Below are positions 25,318 to 34,318 of a DNA stretch of 42,259 bases, one piece after another (within the stretch, counting starts at the first letter, position 1; each line of letters starts with the position of its first letter). Under the pieces are notes generated by a model that saw only the letters and a list, made by a program, of their open reading frames with translations, was not told where the DNA came from and ran no database searches. The translations under genes were made by a program, and so were the position numbers. Origin of the DNA: Subtercola sp. (GTDB taxonomy: Bacteria; Actinomycetota; Actinomycetes; Actinomycetales; Microbacteriaceae). The stretch is from contig JAODBC010000064.1 in the NCBI GenBank assembly GCA_025463765.1, positions 1-42,259 of the forward strand. The letters run 5' to 3'.

Positions 25318-27227
25318 TCGATACTCCTGGTACTTGAGTGAACGGGATGCTCGGCCTGCAGCGCAGCGACGGCCTCACGATTGGTCGGATACACGGTGGT
25401 GCCGTCGATCAGCCCGTAGTGCGCGAGCTTCGCGCGCAGGTCGGGGCGCAGTCGGCTGTAGCTCAGGGACACCTCGTGGGCAGAGAGCCAGGCCCGCACG
25501 CTGGTGAAACTCTCGGCGCCCGTCACATCGATATCGGTGACGGCTTCGAGGTCGAGAACCAGGTGCCGAACATCCGCACCGCCCGCGGCCTGCGCCGCAC
25601 CGCCCCCGGCCTGCGCCGCACCGCCCGCGCCCTGCGAACCTGAAGGCCCCACCGCCTTCTGCACGGCGGCCTCGAACACCGTGGCGTTGGCGAAGAAGAG
25701 CGGGGCCGCGAACCGCAGCACCACAACGCCCGGCGCGGTGGCGACCCCCGCCAACTCCTCGACGAGCACCGACGCCCCCGGGCCGTCGTCGACGCCGAGC
25801 ACGTCGATGGCGGGGTTGGCCGCGCGGCGGGCGAGGTTGATCAGCGACAATACGAAGGCGATCACGATGCCTGCGATGGGGCCGAGCAGCAGGGCCCCGA
25901 GAAAACAGACCGCCCCGATGCCGAACTCGAACTTCTGCTGCCGCCAGAGCCTGCTGAATTCGGCGATGCCGAGCAACGGGATGATCGCCACGGCCACGAT
26001 CGCCCCGATGGCCGGTGACGGAATATGTTCGAGCAGCGCGGTGCCGAAGATCACGAGCAGCAGCGTTCCGGCGGCGGTCACGATGCTCGGCAACTGCGTG
26101 CGGCTACCCGCCTGATCCATGGCGGCGGTGCGCGAGGTCGAGGAGCCGATGGTGAACCCGCCCGAGATGCCGGCCGCAACGTTACCGGCGCCGAACGCCA
26201 GCAGATCACGGTTCGGGCTGGTCGTGTAGCCGCGCTTCTCTCCATAACTGCGGGCGACGAGCAGCCCTTCGGCCATAGTCACCAGAACGAGGGCGATCGC
26301 CGAGGGCACCAGCTGGAGCCAGGTGATCCAGTCGAGAATGGGCCAGGTGAAGCTCGGCGGACCGGCGTCGACCTTACCCAGCACCGAGACACCGAGAGCC
26401 TCGAGAGAGAAGAGCACGGTCACGATGGTCGACACGACGAGCACGATCAGCGCCCACGGCACCACCTTGGCGACCCGGCGGCCTATGACCAACACGGCGA
26501 TCGAGCAGACGGAGATGACGACGGCCCACACATTGATGGTGCCGAGCCCGGTGATGAGGTCGCCGACCTTCTCGACGAATTCGCCGCCACTGTTGATCGT
26601 GATGCCGAGCATCTTCGCCACCTGGCTGACGAGAATGTCGAGCGCCAGGCCGCCCACGAAGCCCACCAGAATCGGCTTCGACAAGAAGTTGGCGAGAAAG
26701 CCCAGTTTGAAGATCGAGCACAGCCCGAACAGCACTCCGGCGATGATGGCCTGCGCGAACGCCATGGTGAGGTAGCTCTGACTGCCTGCCACGGCGAGGC
26801 CGCCGAGCGATGAGGCGACGAGAGCGGCGGCCGCGGCATCCGGTGACGCCACCAGTTGCCGTGAGGTGACGAGCAGCGCGTAGACCACGGCCGGAACGAT
26901 GAGCGCGTACAGCCCGGCCGTCGCGGGCAGCCCGGCGATCTGGGCATAACCGATGTTCAGCGGAACCGCGATGGCGAGCAAGGTGACGCCCGCCAGCGAC
27001 TCGCGCCCGGCATTCTTGAGAGTCAAACCGGGAAGAACCCGCACGCAACCCTCCTCCAGCACGCCGACAGCGCTAACTGCTACGAGCGTAGCGCCGACGT
27101 GCGGCGCACCGGTGAACAATCGTGCGAAACGGTCGAGCTCAGACGAGGTCTCGCTCGAGGTGGGCGAAGTCATCCTTTTCGGATGGATCCGCGCCGCCTG
27201 TATCGGCGCGGGCTCGATTGCCGCCAT
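25314..27227 (-). CDS. SulP-family anion transporter with STAS domain
   Basis: A 637-residue membrane protein of about 12 helices. The SulP signature region (AIAVPLNIGYAQIAGLPATAGLYALIVPAVVYALLVTSRQL) is near residues 85-130 and a C-terminal STAS domain follows from about 490. SulP proteins carry sulfate, bicarbonate or other anions; specificity is not predictable. The STAS domain contains a Gly/Ala/Gln-rich insert (residues about 525-550) encoded by a 21-bp tandem repeat. Start: ATG at 27227 with AGG upstream; the ATG at 27173 has its purine tract too close. First gene of a four-gene run. Confidence 0.9.
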   Translation of the reverse strand: MAAIEPAPIQAARIHPKRMTSPTSSETSSELDRFARLFTGAPHVGATLVAVSAVGVLEEGCVRVLPGLTLKNAGRESLAGVTLLAIAVPLNIGYAQIAGLPATAGLYALIVPAVVYALLVTSRQLVASPDAAAAALVASSLGGLAVAGSQSYLTMAFAQAIIAGVLFGLCSIFKLGFLANFLSKPILVGFVGGLALDILVSQVAKMLGITINSGGEFVEKVGDLITGLGTINVWAVVISVCSIAVLVIGRRVAKVVPWALIVLVVSTIVTVLFSLEALGVSVLGKVDAGPPSFTWPILDWITWLQLVPSAIALVLVTMAEGLLVARSYGEKRGYTTSPNRDLLAFGAGNVAAGISGGFTIGSSTSRTAAMDQAGSRTQLPSIVTAAGTLLLVIFGTALLEHIPSPAIGAIVAVAIIPLLGIAEFSRLWRQQKFEFGIGAVCFLGALLLGPIAGIVIAFVLSLINLARRAANPAIDVLGVDDGPGASVLVEELAGVATAPGVVVLRFAAPLFFANATVFEAAVQKAVGPSGSQGAGGAAQAGGGAAQAAGGADVRHLVLDLEAVTDIDVTGAESFTSVRAWLSAHEVSLSYSRLRPDLRAKLAHYGLIDGTTVYPTNREAVAALQAEHPVHSSTRSIE

Positions 27228-27301
27228 ACTGAGACCTGCGTCGCGGCATTTGGCTCGCCAGCTTTGCGCCTACCCGGGGCGCTTCAACAAGGGGATTCAT
27301 C

Positions 27302-27697
27302 ATGGATTTTTTCAACAACATCTGGAACGTCATCGGCATCTTCTTCTGGAGCTTCGCCTTCATCGCCTACCTGATGGCGTTGTTCGCCATCATCGGCGAC
27401 CTGTTCCGTGACCACAAGCTCAACGGAGTCTTCAAGGCCATCTGGATCTTGTTCCTCATCTTCGTGCCGTTCCTCACCGCGCTGGTATACCTGATCGCGC
27501 GCGGTCGTGGCATGGCCGAGCGTTCGCAGAAGGCGGCCAAGCAGGCCGAGACCGCCACGAACGACTACATCCGCACCGTCGCCGGCAGCACGCCGACCGA
27601 CGAAATCCACAAGGCCAAGGCCCTGCTCGACTCGGGTGCGATCACCCAGGCCGAGTTCGACGCGCTCAAGACGAAGGCGCTCGCGGCGACCGTCTGA
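27302..27697 (+). CDS. PLDNc-like / SHOCT membrane protein
   Basis: A 131-residue protein. Two transmembrane helices at about 8-33 and 43-66 with FKAIWILFLIFVPFLTALVYLIARGRGMAER resemble the PLDNc (phospholipase D nuclease N-terminal) domain. A C-terminal SHOCT motif follows (TDEIHKAKALLDSGAITQAEFDALKTKAL). Function unknown. AAGGGG precedes the ATG by nine bases. It is divergent from the SulP run, which also ends with a SHOCT gene. An intrinsic terminator follows 13 bp after the stop. Confidence 0.87.
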   Translation: MDFFNNIWNVIGIFFWSFAFIAYLMALFAIIGDLFRDHKLNGVFKAIWILFLIFVPFLTALVYLIARGRGMAERSQKAAKQAETATNDYIRTVAGSTPTDEIHKAKALLDSGAITQAEFDALKTKALAATV

Positions 27698-27710
27698 GCA
27701 TCCACTTTTC

Positions 27711-27748
27711 GAAAAAGCCCCCAAGATCTCGATCTTGGGGGCTTTTTC
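27711..27748. terminator. Bidirectional intrinsic terminator
   Basis: GAAAAAGCCCCCAAGAT pairs perfectly with ATCTTGGGGGCTTTTTC around a short loop, with T-runs on both strands. It separates the PLDNc-SHOCT gene from the convergent epimerase gene. The outer arms match the terminator at 16037. Confidence 0.95.
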
Positions 27749-27831
27749 GCGATCTCGATCGCGTTTAGCGGTGTCGCATGGCGAAGGTGCACCTTGGGGC
27801 GAAACGACGGCTTTGTCTCGGTGCACCCCGC

Positions 27832-28842
27832 TCAGCTGAGCAGGCTGAGCAGCTCCGCCTCGTCGAAGTCGGTCAGCCCCGCGTGGCGCTTGTAGCGGCG
27901 TTGCCTCGCCTCGGGGCGCGTGCGCTCCCAGGCGAGGGTATCGGCGAGAGTCTCTTCGAGCGGGCGGTGCGTGAGACCGGCGGCCCGGGCAGCGCTGCTG
28001 TCACGCGAGCTGAAGCCGGCATACTCGGGCAACGGCAGCCACAGCGGCAGTGACCGCTCACCCGCCCACGGCTCGATGTCTTGGGCGATCAGCCAATGCT
28101 GCCGCGCCTTCACCAGGGGCCCGGTGTGACCGGCGACGTGACGGGCGACATCCAGGTGCTGGGGCAACGGCATCGTTTCCCCAGTCGTATTGAAGGTGCC
28201 GTGCAGCTTGTTCTCGGCGGCGTCGACGAGCCAGCTCGCGAGGTCGCGCACGTCGATCAATTGCGTCAGCAGTTCGGGCACATCCGGAACCAGAACCCGA
28301 CCGTCAGCGACCGCCGGCTTCGAGAAGCGCAACGGCCAGTATCCGGAACGGTCGAACGTGTCGCCGGGGCCGCCGATGAGGCCAGAGCGGGCGACGAGCA
28401 TCCGGTCGCCGCCGAACGAATCGCGAACGGCGAGCTCGCAGGCGACCTTGGCCTCGCCGTAGGTCTCCATCGACTCCATGACGTCGCCCGAGAGCGGGTC
28501 GAGCAGGGCGGCGCTCTCATTTTGGTGCGCAATGGAGGTGTCGGCGTAGACGTTCCCCGACGACACGAAGATGTACGTCTCGCTGCGTTCGTGCAGGGCC
28601 GCAGTCGCGGAGCGCACGTGGCCAGGGTGGCGGGTGACGTCGAGTACGGCGTCCCAATCCTGGGTGCGTACTCGAGCGTAGGCGTCGGGCGAGTTACGGT
28701 CGGCCGTGACGACCACGGCGCCGCCGGGCACCGACCCCGACTCACCGCGCGCGAGCGCTGCCACGAAGTGCCCGCGCTTCAGAGCGGCCGACACCACATG
28801 CTGGCCGAGCCACGCTGTTCCGCCCAAGACGAGAAGCCGCAT
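27832..28842 (-). CDS. NAD-dependent epimerase/dehydratase family protein
   Basis: A 336-residue extended short-chain dehydrogenase. RLLVLGGTAWLGQHV is the N-terminal GxxGxxG cofactor loop, YIFVSSGNVYAD holds the catalytic Ser region, and YGEAKVACE gives the YxxxK pair. Substrate unknown; nucleotide-sugar or plant-isoflavone-reductase-like enzymes share this pattern. An upstream ATG at 29049 would add 69 residues, largely encoded by a tandem repeat, so the ATG at 28842 directly before the Rossmann strand is chosen. Confidence 0.87.
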   Translation of the reverse strand: MRLLVLGGTAWLGQHVVSAALKRGHFVAALARGESGSVPGGAVVVTADRNSPDAYARVRTQDWDAVLDVTRHPGHVRSATAALHERSETYIFVSSGNVYADTSIAHQNESAALLDPLSGDVMESMETYGEAKVACELAVRDSFGGDRMLVARSGLIGGPGDTFDRSGYWPLRFSKPAVADGRVLVPDVPELLTQLIDVRDLASWLVDAAENKLHGTFNTTGETMPLPQHLDVARHVAGHTGPLVKARQHWLIAQDIEPWAGERSLPLWLPLPEYAGFSSRDSSAARAAGLTHRPLEETLADTLAWERTRPEARQRRYKRHAGLTDFDEAELLSLLS

Positions 28843-28898
28843 GCGTCGAGTCAACACGGCGGCGCCGCCGAGGGCAAGAGGTGGTGGGGTGCGTTCGC

Positions 28899-28948
28899 GG
28901 TTCGCGGCACGCGGTTCGCGGCACGCGGTTCGCGGCACGCGGTTCGCG
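28899..28948. repeat. 14-bp tandem repeat upstream of the epimerase
   Basis: GGTTCGCGGCACGC is repeated at 28899, 28913 and 28927, with a partial fourth unit to 28948. It lies about 57 bp before the epimerase start and 116 bp before the divergent small acidic gene. Confidence 0.85.
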
Positions 28949-29063
28949 ACGAGTGGATGCCCGGGCATCCGCCCCCGCTTGCCACCGTGACACAGCACGC
29001 CTACCGTGGGAGGTGATAGCGGCCCGGCCCACCGGCGGGCGGCCCACATCGAAGGAGCTCACC

Positions 29064-29333
29064 GTGACCGACATCCCAGGAATTCTGGCCAGCGAATTCG
29101 CCGACGACGCCCGCTCGGTGCCCGGCCAAGAGGCCTTCACCAATCGCAAGCGTGCCGCCGAAGAGAACGAAATCGCCGAAGAGGGCGGCGACCCGGGCGA
29201 CGACCACCCCATCTTCTACAAAGAAGACGCCGCCGACTTCGTCGACACCCCCACCGAAGCCCGCGAGGCCGCTGCGGCCGACGGCACCTCCCCCGACGCC
29301 GACGAATCGAAGTACGGCGCTGCGGACTTGTGA
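29064..29333 (+). CDS. Small acidic protein, unknown
   Basis: An 89-residue protein starting at a GTG (29064) with GAAGGAG six bases upstream. It begins TDIPGILASEFADDARSVPG and is very rich in Asp, Glu and Ala with no hydrophobic core, so it is probably largely disordered. Not recognised. It is divergent from the epimerase gene and is followed, exactly from its stop codon, by the same kind of structured repeat pair that follows the VOC gene. Confidence 0.7.
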   Translation: MTDIPGILASEFADDARSVPGQEAFTNRKRAAEENEIAEEGGDPGDDHPIFYKEDAADFVDTPTEAREAAAADGTSPDADESKYGAADL

Positions 29334-29381
29334 CATTTTGTGCGCCGCCGCCACTGTTCTTGTTTGTGCGCCGCCGCCCCT

Positions 29382-29487
29382 GCGGCGCACCGTGCGACTG
29401 GATGCTCGACCCCGAGTAGTGGCCGCTACCAACGGTGAAAGCGACGAGCGCGGTCGCCGCTTTCACCCGACCCCGCTAGGTGCGCCG
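29382..29487 (+). repeat. ~106-nt structured repeat, copy C
   Basis: Bounded by GCGGCGCAC and GTGCGCCG. The inner stem is GGTGAAAGCG with CGCTTTCACC. Compared with copies A and B, three base pairs of this stem are changed on both sides so that pairing is kept. Several TTTGTGCGCCGCCG strings flank copies C and D. Confidence 0.85.
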
Positions 29488-29541
29488 GGGTGCTCGTTTG
29501 TGCGCCGCCGCCGGGGTGCTTGTTTGTGCGCCGGGGCCACT

Positions 29542-29651
29542 GCGGCGCACCGTGCGACTGGATGCTCGCGCCTTGAGTAGTGGCCGCTACCAACGGTGAA
29601 AGCGACGAGCGCGGTCGCCGCTTTCACCCGACCCCGCTGGGTGCGCCGCCG
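29542..29651 (+). repeat. ~106-nt structured repeat, copy D
   Basis: Nearly identical to copy C (a few differences in the GCGCCTTGAGTAG segment) with the same inner stem. A truncated fifth copy matching only the first 45 bases or so follows at about 29654-29700 (GGATGCTCGCACCTGAGAAG). Confidence 0.85.
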
Positions 29652-29798
29652 CCGCGGTGCGCGCACGGGCGACCGGATGCTCGCACCTGAGAAGTGGCGG
29701 AACCTCCCGGCTACGTGGGAGGCTCTCGTGCACGGGCGCGGTGCCCGGCGGCGCCTTCCGGCGAATCATCGCCGGAAGCCTCAGGTTGTAACGGGGAA

Positions 29799-29856
29799 CG
29801 CGCAGTTTGGAGCATCCGCGCCTGCTCGAGCAGGGGCCGATGTTCCAAACTGTGCG
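29799..29856. repeat. Hairpin with 18-nt arms upstream of arcA, copy 1
   Basis: CGCGCAGTTTGGAGCATC (29799-29816) pairs with GATGTTCCAAACTGTGCG (29839-29856). The only two non-Watson-Crick positions are G-T, i.e. G-U wobbles in RNA. The loop is 22 nt. Confidence 0.8.
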
Positions 29857-29930
29857 TGGTCGCCGCTCCCTGAGCGGGCGGCCGGGCGTGCGTGCGTCGC
29901 GGTCCAGTGCACGCCGTGGTCTGGCATGAA

Positions 29931-29971
29931 CGCGGTAGTGCGAAGTACCGCCGATGTGCCGAACTACCGCG
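29931..29971. repeat. Related hairpin upstream of arcA, copy 2
   Basis: CGCGGTAGT (29931-29939) pairs perfectly with ACTACCGCG (29963-29971). The right side, CCGATGTGCCGAACTACC, matches the right side of copy 1 (CCGATGTTCCAAACTG), so the two hairpins are homologous although their arms differ. The remaining 29972-30146 shows no clear feature. Confidence 0.65.
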
Positions 29972-30146
29972 GAACTCGAAACGGAGCCGAGTCGCTCACC
30001 GCGACGGTGCCGGCGCCCGCGCTGGCGCAGCACGAGCATCCGCCGCCCGGGTGCGGGGTAGAGTGGCCGCAAGGGGCCCCGGCACGAGGATTCGTGTCGA
30101 AGTGCAGCCGAAAGTAGCGCGTTCGTCAGCATTCGAGAGGAATCCC

Positions 30147-31436
30147 GTGGCCGAATCCGTGTCTTCAACGTATGGCGTGCATTCCGAAGTCGGCCAGTTG
30201 CGCAAGGTGCTGGTGTGCGCTCCCGGCCTCGCCCACCGCCGGCTCACCCCGACGAACGCCGAGGCGCTGCTCTTCGACGACGTGATGTGGGTCGAGAACG
30301 CCCAGCGCGACCACGCCGCTTTCGTAGCGAGCCTGCGCTCGAACGGCGTCGAAGTCGTCGAGCTTCATGAGCTACTGGCCGAGACCATGGCGATTCCGGC
30401 GGCGAAAGAGTGGCTGCTCAGCCGCAAGATCGTGCCGAACGAGGTAGGCCTCGGGCTCGTCGACGACACCCTGAGCTTTCTCGACACCCTCGAACCGCGG
30501 ATGCTCGCTGAATACCTCATCGGAGGGCTCGCGACATCCGACCTGCCCGGCGCGTTTCGCAACCCGTACGTCTCGCTCGCCCGCGAGAACACGGGGATCG
30601 GCGAATACTTGATGCCACCGCTGCCGAACACGCTATACACTCGCGACACCACGTGCTGGCTCTACGGCGGTGTGACGCTGAACCCGCTGTACTGGGGTGC
30701 GCGAAAAGACGAGACGCTGCTCATGAAGGCGATCTACCTGCACCACCCCGACTTCGTCGGCTCCACGGTGTGGTGGGGCGACCCCGAGCAGAGCTGGGGC
30801 CAGTCGAGCATGGAGGGTGGCGACATCATGCCCGTCGGCAACGGCGTCGTGCTGATGGGCATGAGCGAGCGCACGTCACGCCAGGCCATCACCCAGGTCG
30901 CAGCAGCACTGTTCGAGAAGGGCGCCGCCGAGCAGGTCGTCGTTGCGGGCATGCCGAAGCTGCGCTCCGCCATGCACCTCGACACCGTGTTCACGTTCGC
31001 CGATCGCGACATCGCCACGCTGTATCCGCGCATCGTCGACGAGGTGCACGCGTTCACCCTGCGCCCGGGGCCGAGCAACGACTCGACCGGCGGCACGACC
31101 AGCGGCTCGGCCGCAGGCTCGCTGGATGTCACGGACGAGGGCCAGTCGGCCTTCACCGACGTGGTTGCTCGAGCCCTCGGACTGCCTTCACTGCAGATCA
31201 TCGCGACCGGCGGTGACGCCTACGCCTCGGAGCGCCAGCAGTGGGACAGCGGCAACAACGCCGTCGCCCTGCGCCCGGGCGTCGTGTATACCTACGACCG
31301 CAACACCCAGACGAACGATTTGCTCGTGAAGGCCGGCGTCGAGGTCATTCCGATCGTCGGGGCAGAGCTCGGCCGCGGTCGCGGTGGGGGGCACTGTATG
31401 ACGTGCCCGATCATCCGCGACCCCGTCTCGTTCTGA
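30147..31436 (+). CDS. arcA: Arginine deiminase
   Basis: A 429-residue cytosolic enzyme hydrolysing L-arginine to citrulline and ammonia. Landmarks: [51 protein letters not shown] and the catalytic Cys417 in [13 protein letters not shown]. The usual length is about 400-415; extra residues near 308-325 ([16 protein letters not shown]) are low-complexity. The GTG at 30147 with GAGAGG seven bases upstream is preferred to longer frames into the hairpin region. No arcB, arcC or arcD gene is adjacent, so it may act outside the classical ADI pathway. Confidence 0.95.
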   Translation: MAESVSSTYGVHSEVGQLRKVLVCAPGLAHRRLTPTNAEALLFDDVMWVENAQRDHAAFVASLRSNGVEVVELHELLAETMAIPAAKEWLLSRKIVPNEVGLGLVDDTLSFLDTLEPRMLAEYLIGGLATSDLPGAFRNPYVSLARENTGIGEYLMPPLPNTLYTRDTTCWLYGGVTLNPLYWGARKDETLLMKAIYLHHPDFVGSTVWWGDPEQSWGQSSMEGGDIMPVGNGVVLMGMSERTSRQAITQVAAALFEKGAAEQVVVAGMPKLRSAMHLDTVFTFADRDIATLYPRIVDEVHAFTLRPGPSNDSTGGTTSGSAAGSLDVTDEGQSAFTDVVARALGLPSLQIIATGGDAYASERQQWDSGNNAVALRPGVVYTYDRNTQTNDLLVKAGVEVIPIVGAELGRGRGGGHCMTCPIIRDPVSF

Positions 31437-31638
31437 CCCGCCGCCGCTGCTGCTGCCGCTGCTGCTGCCGCATCCGCACACTTCGGCATAATCGCCCCAG
31501 TTCGACAGGGCGCGCATCGGCCAAAAGAGCGCGGTCGCCGGGGCGGCCGTGGCAGCTTCCGACATCGCACCGAGTTGCGCGGTCAACAGCTCCGGGCTAG
31601 ACCGCGGCGAGGGCCTGGCCGGCGAGAGCGGGGGATGC

Positions 31639-31692
31639 GGACGAGAGCGACCGCCGGGGCGGCTCATCTCGCCCGCAAACGTCGCTTTCGCC
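31639..31692 (-). repeat. 54-nt 3'-end element, copy 2 (after metB)
   Basis: Read on the minus strand, it begins 24 nt after the metB stop with GGCGAAAGCGACG and ends GGTCGCTCTCGTCC, matching about 38 of 54 positions of copy 1. The ends pair with a one-base bulge. The rest of the 31437-31716 gap has a GCT/GCC run at 31440-31471 and nothing else convincing. Confidence 0.72.
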
Positions 31693-31716
31693 GATCCGCG
31701 GGCACTCGCCACTCGC

Positions 31717-32868
31717 TCAGATCGCGGCGAGGGCCTCGTCGAGGTCGCCGAGCAGATCATCTACGTTCTCGATGCCGACCGAAAGACGGATGAGGTTCTC
31801 GGGCACCTCGAGCGCCGTGCCGCGCACCGAGGCGTGCGTCATCTCGGTGGGGTAACCGATGAGCGACTCGACTCCGCCCAGCGACTCGGCCAGCGAGAAC
31901 AGCTTCGTCGACTCGGCGAACCGGCGTGCCGCGGCGGGGCCCGCGGCGAACTGCAGCGAGAGCATTCCGCCGAAGCCCGACATCTGGCGCGCGGCGAGCT
32001 CGTGGCCGGGGTGGGTGTCGAGGCCCGGGTACCAGATGCGCTCGAGCGCCGGATGCCCGACCAGCCGCTCGGCGATGGTCTGCGCATTGGCGCTGTGCTG
32101 CCGCATGCGCACGGCGAGCGTCTTGATGCCGCGCACGGTGAGCCAGGCATCCATCGGGCCCGACACCGCGCCCGCGGCGAACTGCTGGAACCCCACGGCC
32201 TCAGCAAGTTCGGAATCGTTCAGCACGATGGCCCCGCCGAGTACGTCGGAGTGCCCGCCGAGGTACTTCGTGGTGGAGTGCACCACGACGTCGGCGCCGA
32301 GCGACAGCGGCTGCTGCAGGTAGGGCGAGGCGAACGTGTTGTCGACCACCACGATGGCGCCGGCGGCGTGGCCGATCTCGGCGAGCGCCGCGATGTCGCT
32401 GATCTTCATGAGGGGGTTGCTCGGCGTCTCGAGCCAGAGAATCTTGGTTTTACCCGGCACAACGGCCGCACCCACTGCATCGAGATCCATCATCTCGACC
32501 GTGTCGTTCAGGATGCCCGACTTGCCGTGGATCTTATTGATCAGCCGATGCGTTCCGCCGTACACGTCGTTTCCCAGCACGATGTGATCGCCCGGTTCGA
32601 GCGCGGCGCGCAGCAGCGCGTCTTCGGCTGCCAGCCCCGACGAGAAGGAGTAGCCGTGCGCCCCGCCCTCGAGTGCCGCGATCAGCGTCTCGAGCGAGCT
32701 GCGCGTGGGGTTGCCGCTGCGCGCGTACTCGTAGCCGCCGCGAAACCCGCCGATGCCGTCTTGCACGAAGGTCGAGGTCTGGTAGATGGGCGGGATGATC
32801 GAGCCCGTCGTGGGGTCGAACTCCTGCCCGGCGTGGATGGCGAGGGTTTCGAAGTGCTGTTCTGACAT
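31717..32868 (-). CDS. metB: Cystathionine gamma-lyase / gamma-synthase
   Basis: A 383-residue PLP enzyme of the Cys/Met metabolism family. YEYARSGNPTRSSLE and Lys201 in HSTTKYLGGHSD (Schiff base) are diagnostic. Sequence alone does not separate synthase from lyase. Adjacency to cystathionine beta-synthase, 85 bp upstream on the same strand, argues for a lyase in reverse transsulfuration, making cysteine from homocysteine. It has AGGA six bases before the ATG. A 54-nt hairpin element follows its stop. Confidence 0.93.
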   Translation of the reverse strand: MSEQHFETLAIHAGQEFDPTTGSIIPPIYQTSTFVQDGIGGFRGGYEYARSGNPTRSSLETLIAALEGGAHGYSFSSGLAAEDALLRAALEPGDHIVLGNDVYGGTHRLINKIHGKSGILNDTVEMMDLDAVGAAVVPGKTKILWLETPSNPLMKISDIAALAEIGHAAGAIVVVDNTFASPYLQQPLSLGADVVVHSTTKYLGGHSDVLGGAIVLNDSELAEAVGFQQFAAGAVSGPMDAWLTVRGIKTLAVRMRQHSANAQTIAERLVGHPALERIWYPGLDTHPGHELAARQMSGFGGMLSLQFAAGPAAARRFAESTKLFSLAESLGGVESLIGYPTEMTHASVRGTALEVPENLIRLSVGIENVDDLLGDLDEALAAI

Positions 32869-32953
32869 GTGATTCCTAACGCCGGTCGGCGCGTGAGTAT
32901 TCGGGCGGATGACGTTTCGTGACGTTGCTGGGCGACCTCAGGCGCTCAGGCGC

Positions 32954-34318
32954 TTAAGCGCTCAGGAACGCCAGCAAATCTTGCCGCGTGACCACCGACA
33001 CGGGCTTGCCGTCGTCGGTGACCAGCAGCGCCTGCGCGGTCGTGAGAGCGGCGCGCGCCACCGCCACGGATTCGTTGATTCCGATCAACGGCAAGGCGTC
33101 GCTGACGAACGACCCCACCTTGTCGGGCATGTTCGCGGCCCCGCTGAACACCTGCTCGAGCAGCGCCTGTTCGTTCAGCGACCCGACTACCTCGCCGATC
33201 ACCACCGGCGGTTCGGCGCTCAGCACCGGCAGCTGCGAAACGCCGTACGTGGTCATGATCTCGATGGCGTCGTGCACGGTGTCGGTCGGATGCGCGTGCA
33301 CGAGGTCGGGCAGCGAGCCGTTCTTCAGACCCAAGAGGTCGCGTACGGTGCTCTCACTGGATTCTTCGGTGAAGCCGTACGAGCGCATCCACTTGTCGTT
33401 GAAGATCTTGCCGAGGTACCCGCGCCCGCCGTCGGGCAGCAGCACGACCACCACGGCGTCTGCCGGCAGATCGGCGGCCGCCTTGAGCGCAACCGAGACG
33501 GCCAGGCCGCTCGAACCGCCGACCAGCAGCCCCTCTTCGCGGGCGAGCCGGCGCGTGAGGTCGAACGACTCGGCATCGCTCGAGGCGATGACGCGGTCGA
33601 CCACGCTGGGGTCGTAAGCCGACGGCCAGAAGTCCTCGCCCACGCCCTCGACGAGGTAGGGGCGCCCGGTTCCGCCGGAATACACCGAGCCTTCGGGGTC
33701 GGCGCCTATAACCTGAACGCGCCCCTTTGAAACCTCTTTGAGGTACCGCCCGACACCGCTGATGGTGCCGCCGGTACCGACGCCGGCCACGAAGTGCGTG
33801 ATCTGCCCCTCGGTGTCGCGCCAGATCTCGGGCCCGGTGGTCTCGTAGTGACTGAGCGGCCCGTTGGGGTTCGCGTACTGGTTCGGCTTGAACGCCCCCG
33901 GAATCTCGCGAGCGAGCCGGTCGCTCACCGAGTAGTAGGAATCCGGATGCTCGGGGGCCACTGCCGTGGGAGTCACCACGATCTCGGCGCCGTACGCCGT
34001 GAGCACGTTGCGCTTGTCTTCGCCCACCTTGTCGGGCAGCACGAACACACAGCGATAGCCGCGCTGCTGCGCCACCAGCGCCAGCCCCACACCGGTGTTG
34101 CCCGACGTCGGCTCGACGATGGTGCCGCCGGGCTTCAAAAGGCCCTCGCGTTCGGCGGCATCGATGATGCGCGTGGCGATACGGTCTTTCGACGACCCGC
34201 CCGGGTTCAGGTATTCGATTTTCGCGAGAACCGTGGCACCGACGCCCTCAGTGACTCGGTTGAGTCTCACGAGCGGGGTGTTGCCGATCAGGTCGAGAAC
34301 TGTTTCTGCGTACTTCAC
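32954..34318 (-). CDS. cbs: Cystathionine beta-synthase
   Basis: A 454-residue PLP enzyme condensing serine and homocysteine. Lys44 in NPGGSSKDR is the PLP lysine, TSGNTG is at 71-76 and the phosphate-binding GTGGTISG at 181-188. A C-terminal pair of CBS domains (about 335-454) follows, the usual regulatory module. No haem-binding N-terminal extension is present. The start is GTG at 34318 with TACAGT six bases upstream and no Shine-Dalgarno sequence, suggesting a leaderless mRNA. It probably forms an operon with metB. Confidence 0.95.
   Translation of the reverse strand: MKYAETVLDLIGNTPLVRLNRVTEGVGATVLAKIEYLNPGGSSKDRIATRIIDAAEREGLLKPGGTIVEPTSGNTGVGLALVAQQRGYRCVFVLPDKVGEDKRNVLTAYGAEIVVTPTAVAPEHPDSYYSVSDRLAREIPGAFKPNQYANPNGPLSHYETTGPEIWRDTEGQITHFVAGVGTGGTISGVGRYLKEVSKGRVQVIGADPEGSVYSGGTGRPYLVEGVGEDFWPSAYDPSVVDRVIASSDAESFDLTRRLAREEGLLVGGSSGLAVSVALKAAADLPADAVVVVLLPDGGRGYLGKIFNDKWMRSYGFTEESSESTVRDLLGLKNGSLPDLVHAHPTDTVHDAIEIMTTYGVSQLPVLSAEPPVVIGEVVGSLNEQALLEQVFSGAANMPDKVGSFVSDALPLIGINESVAVARAALTTAQALLVTDDGKPVSVVTRQDLLAFLSA

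Noticed and set aside
29596..30117. 173-residue plus-strand frame upstream of arcA
   Set aside because: It starts inside structured repeat D and crosses two hairpins; composition is Arg/Pro-rich as in random GC-rich DNA.
31188..31760. Minus-strand frame encoding ALSNWGDYAEVCGCGSS after a plausible-looking segment
   Set aside because: It runs through the 54-nt repeat at one end and antisense into arcA at the other, has no ribosome binding site and contains a GCT-repeat artefact.
32869..32953. SAM riboswitch between cbs and metB or upstream of cbs
   Set aside because: cbs appears leaderless and the 85-bp gap before metB holds only short direct repeats (GACGT, GCGCTCAG), with no riboswitch-like structure.
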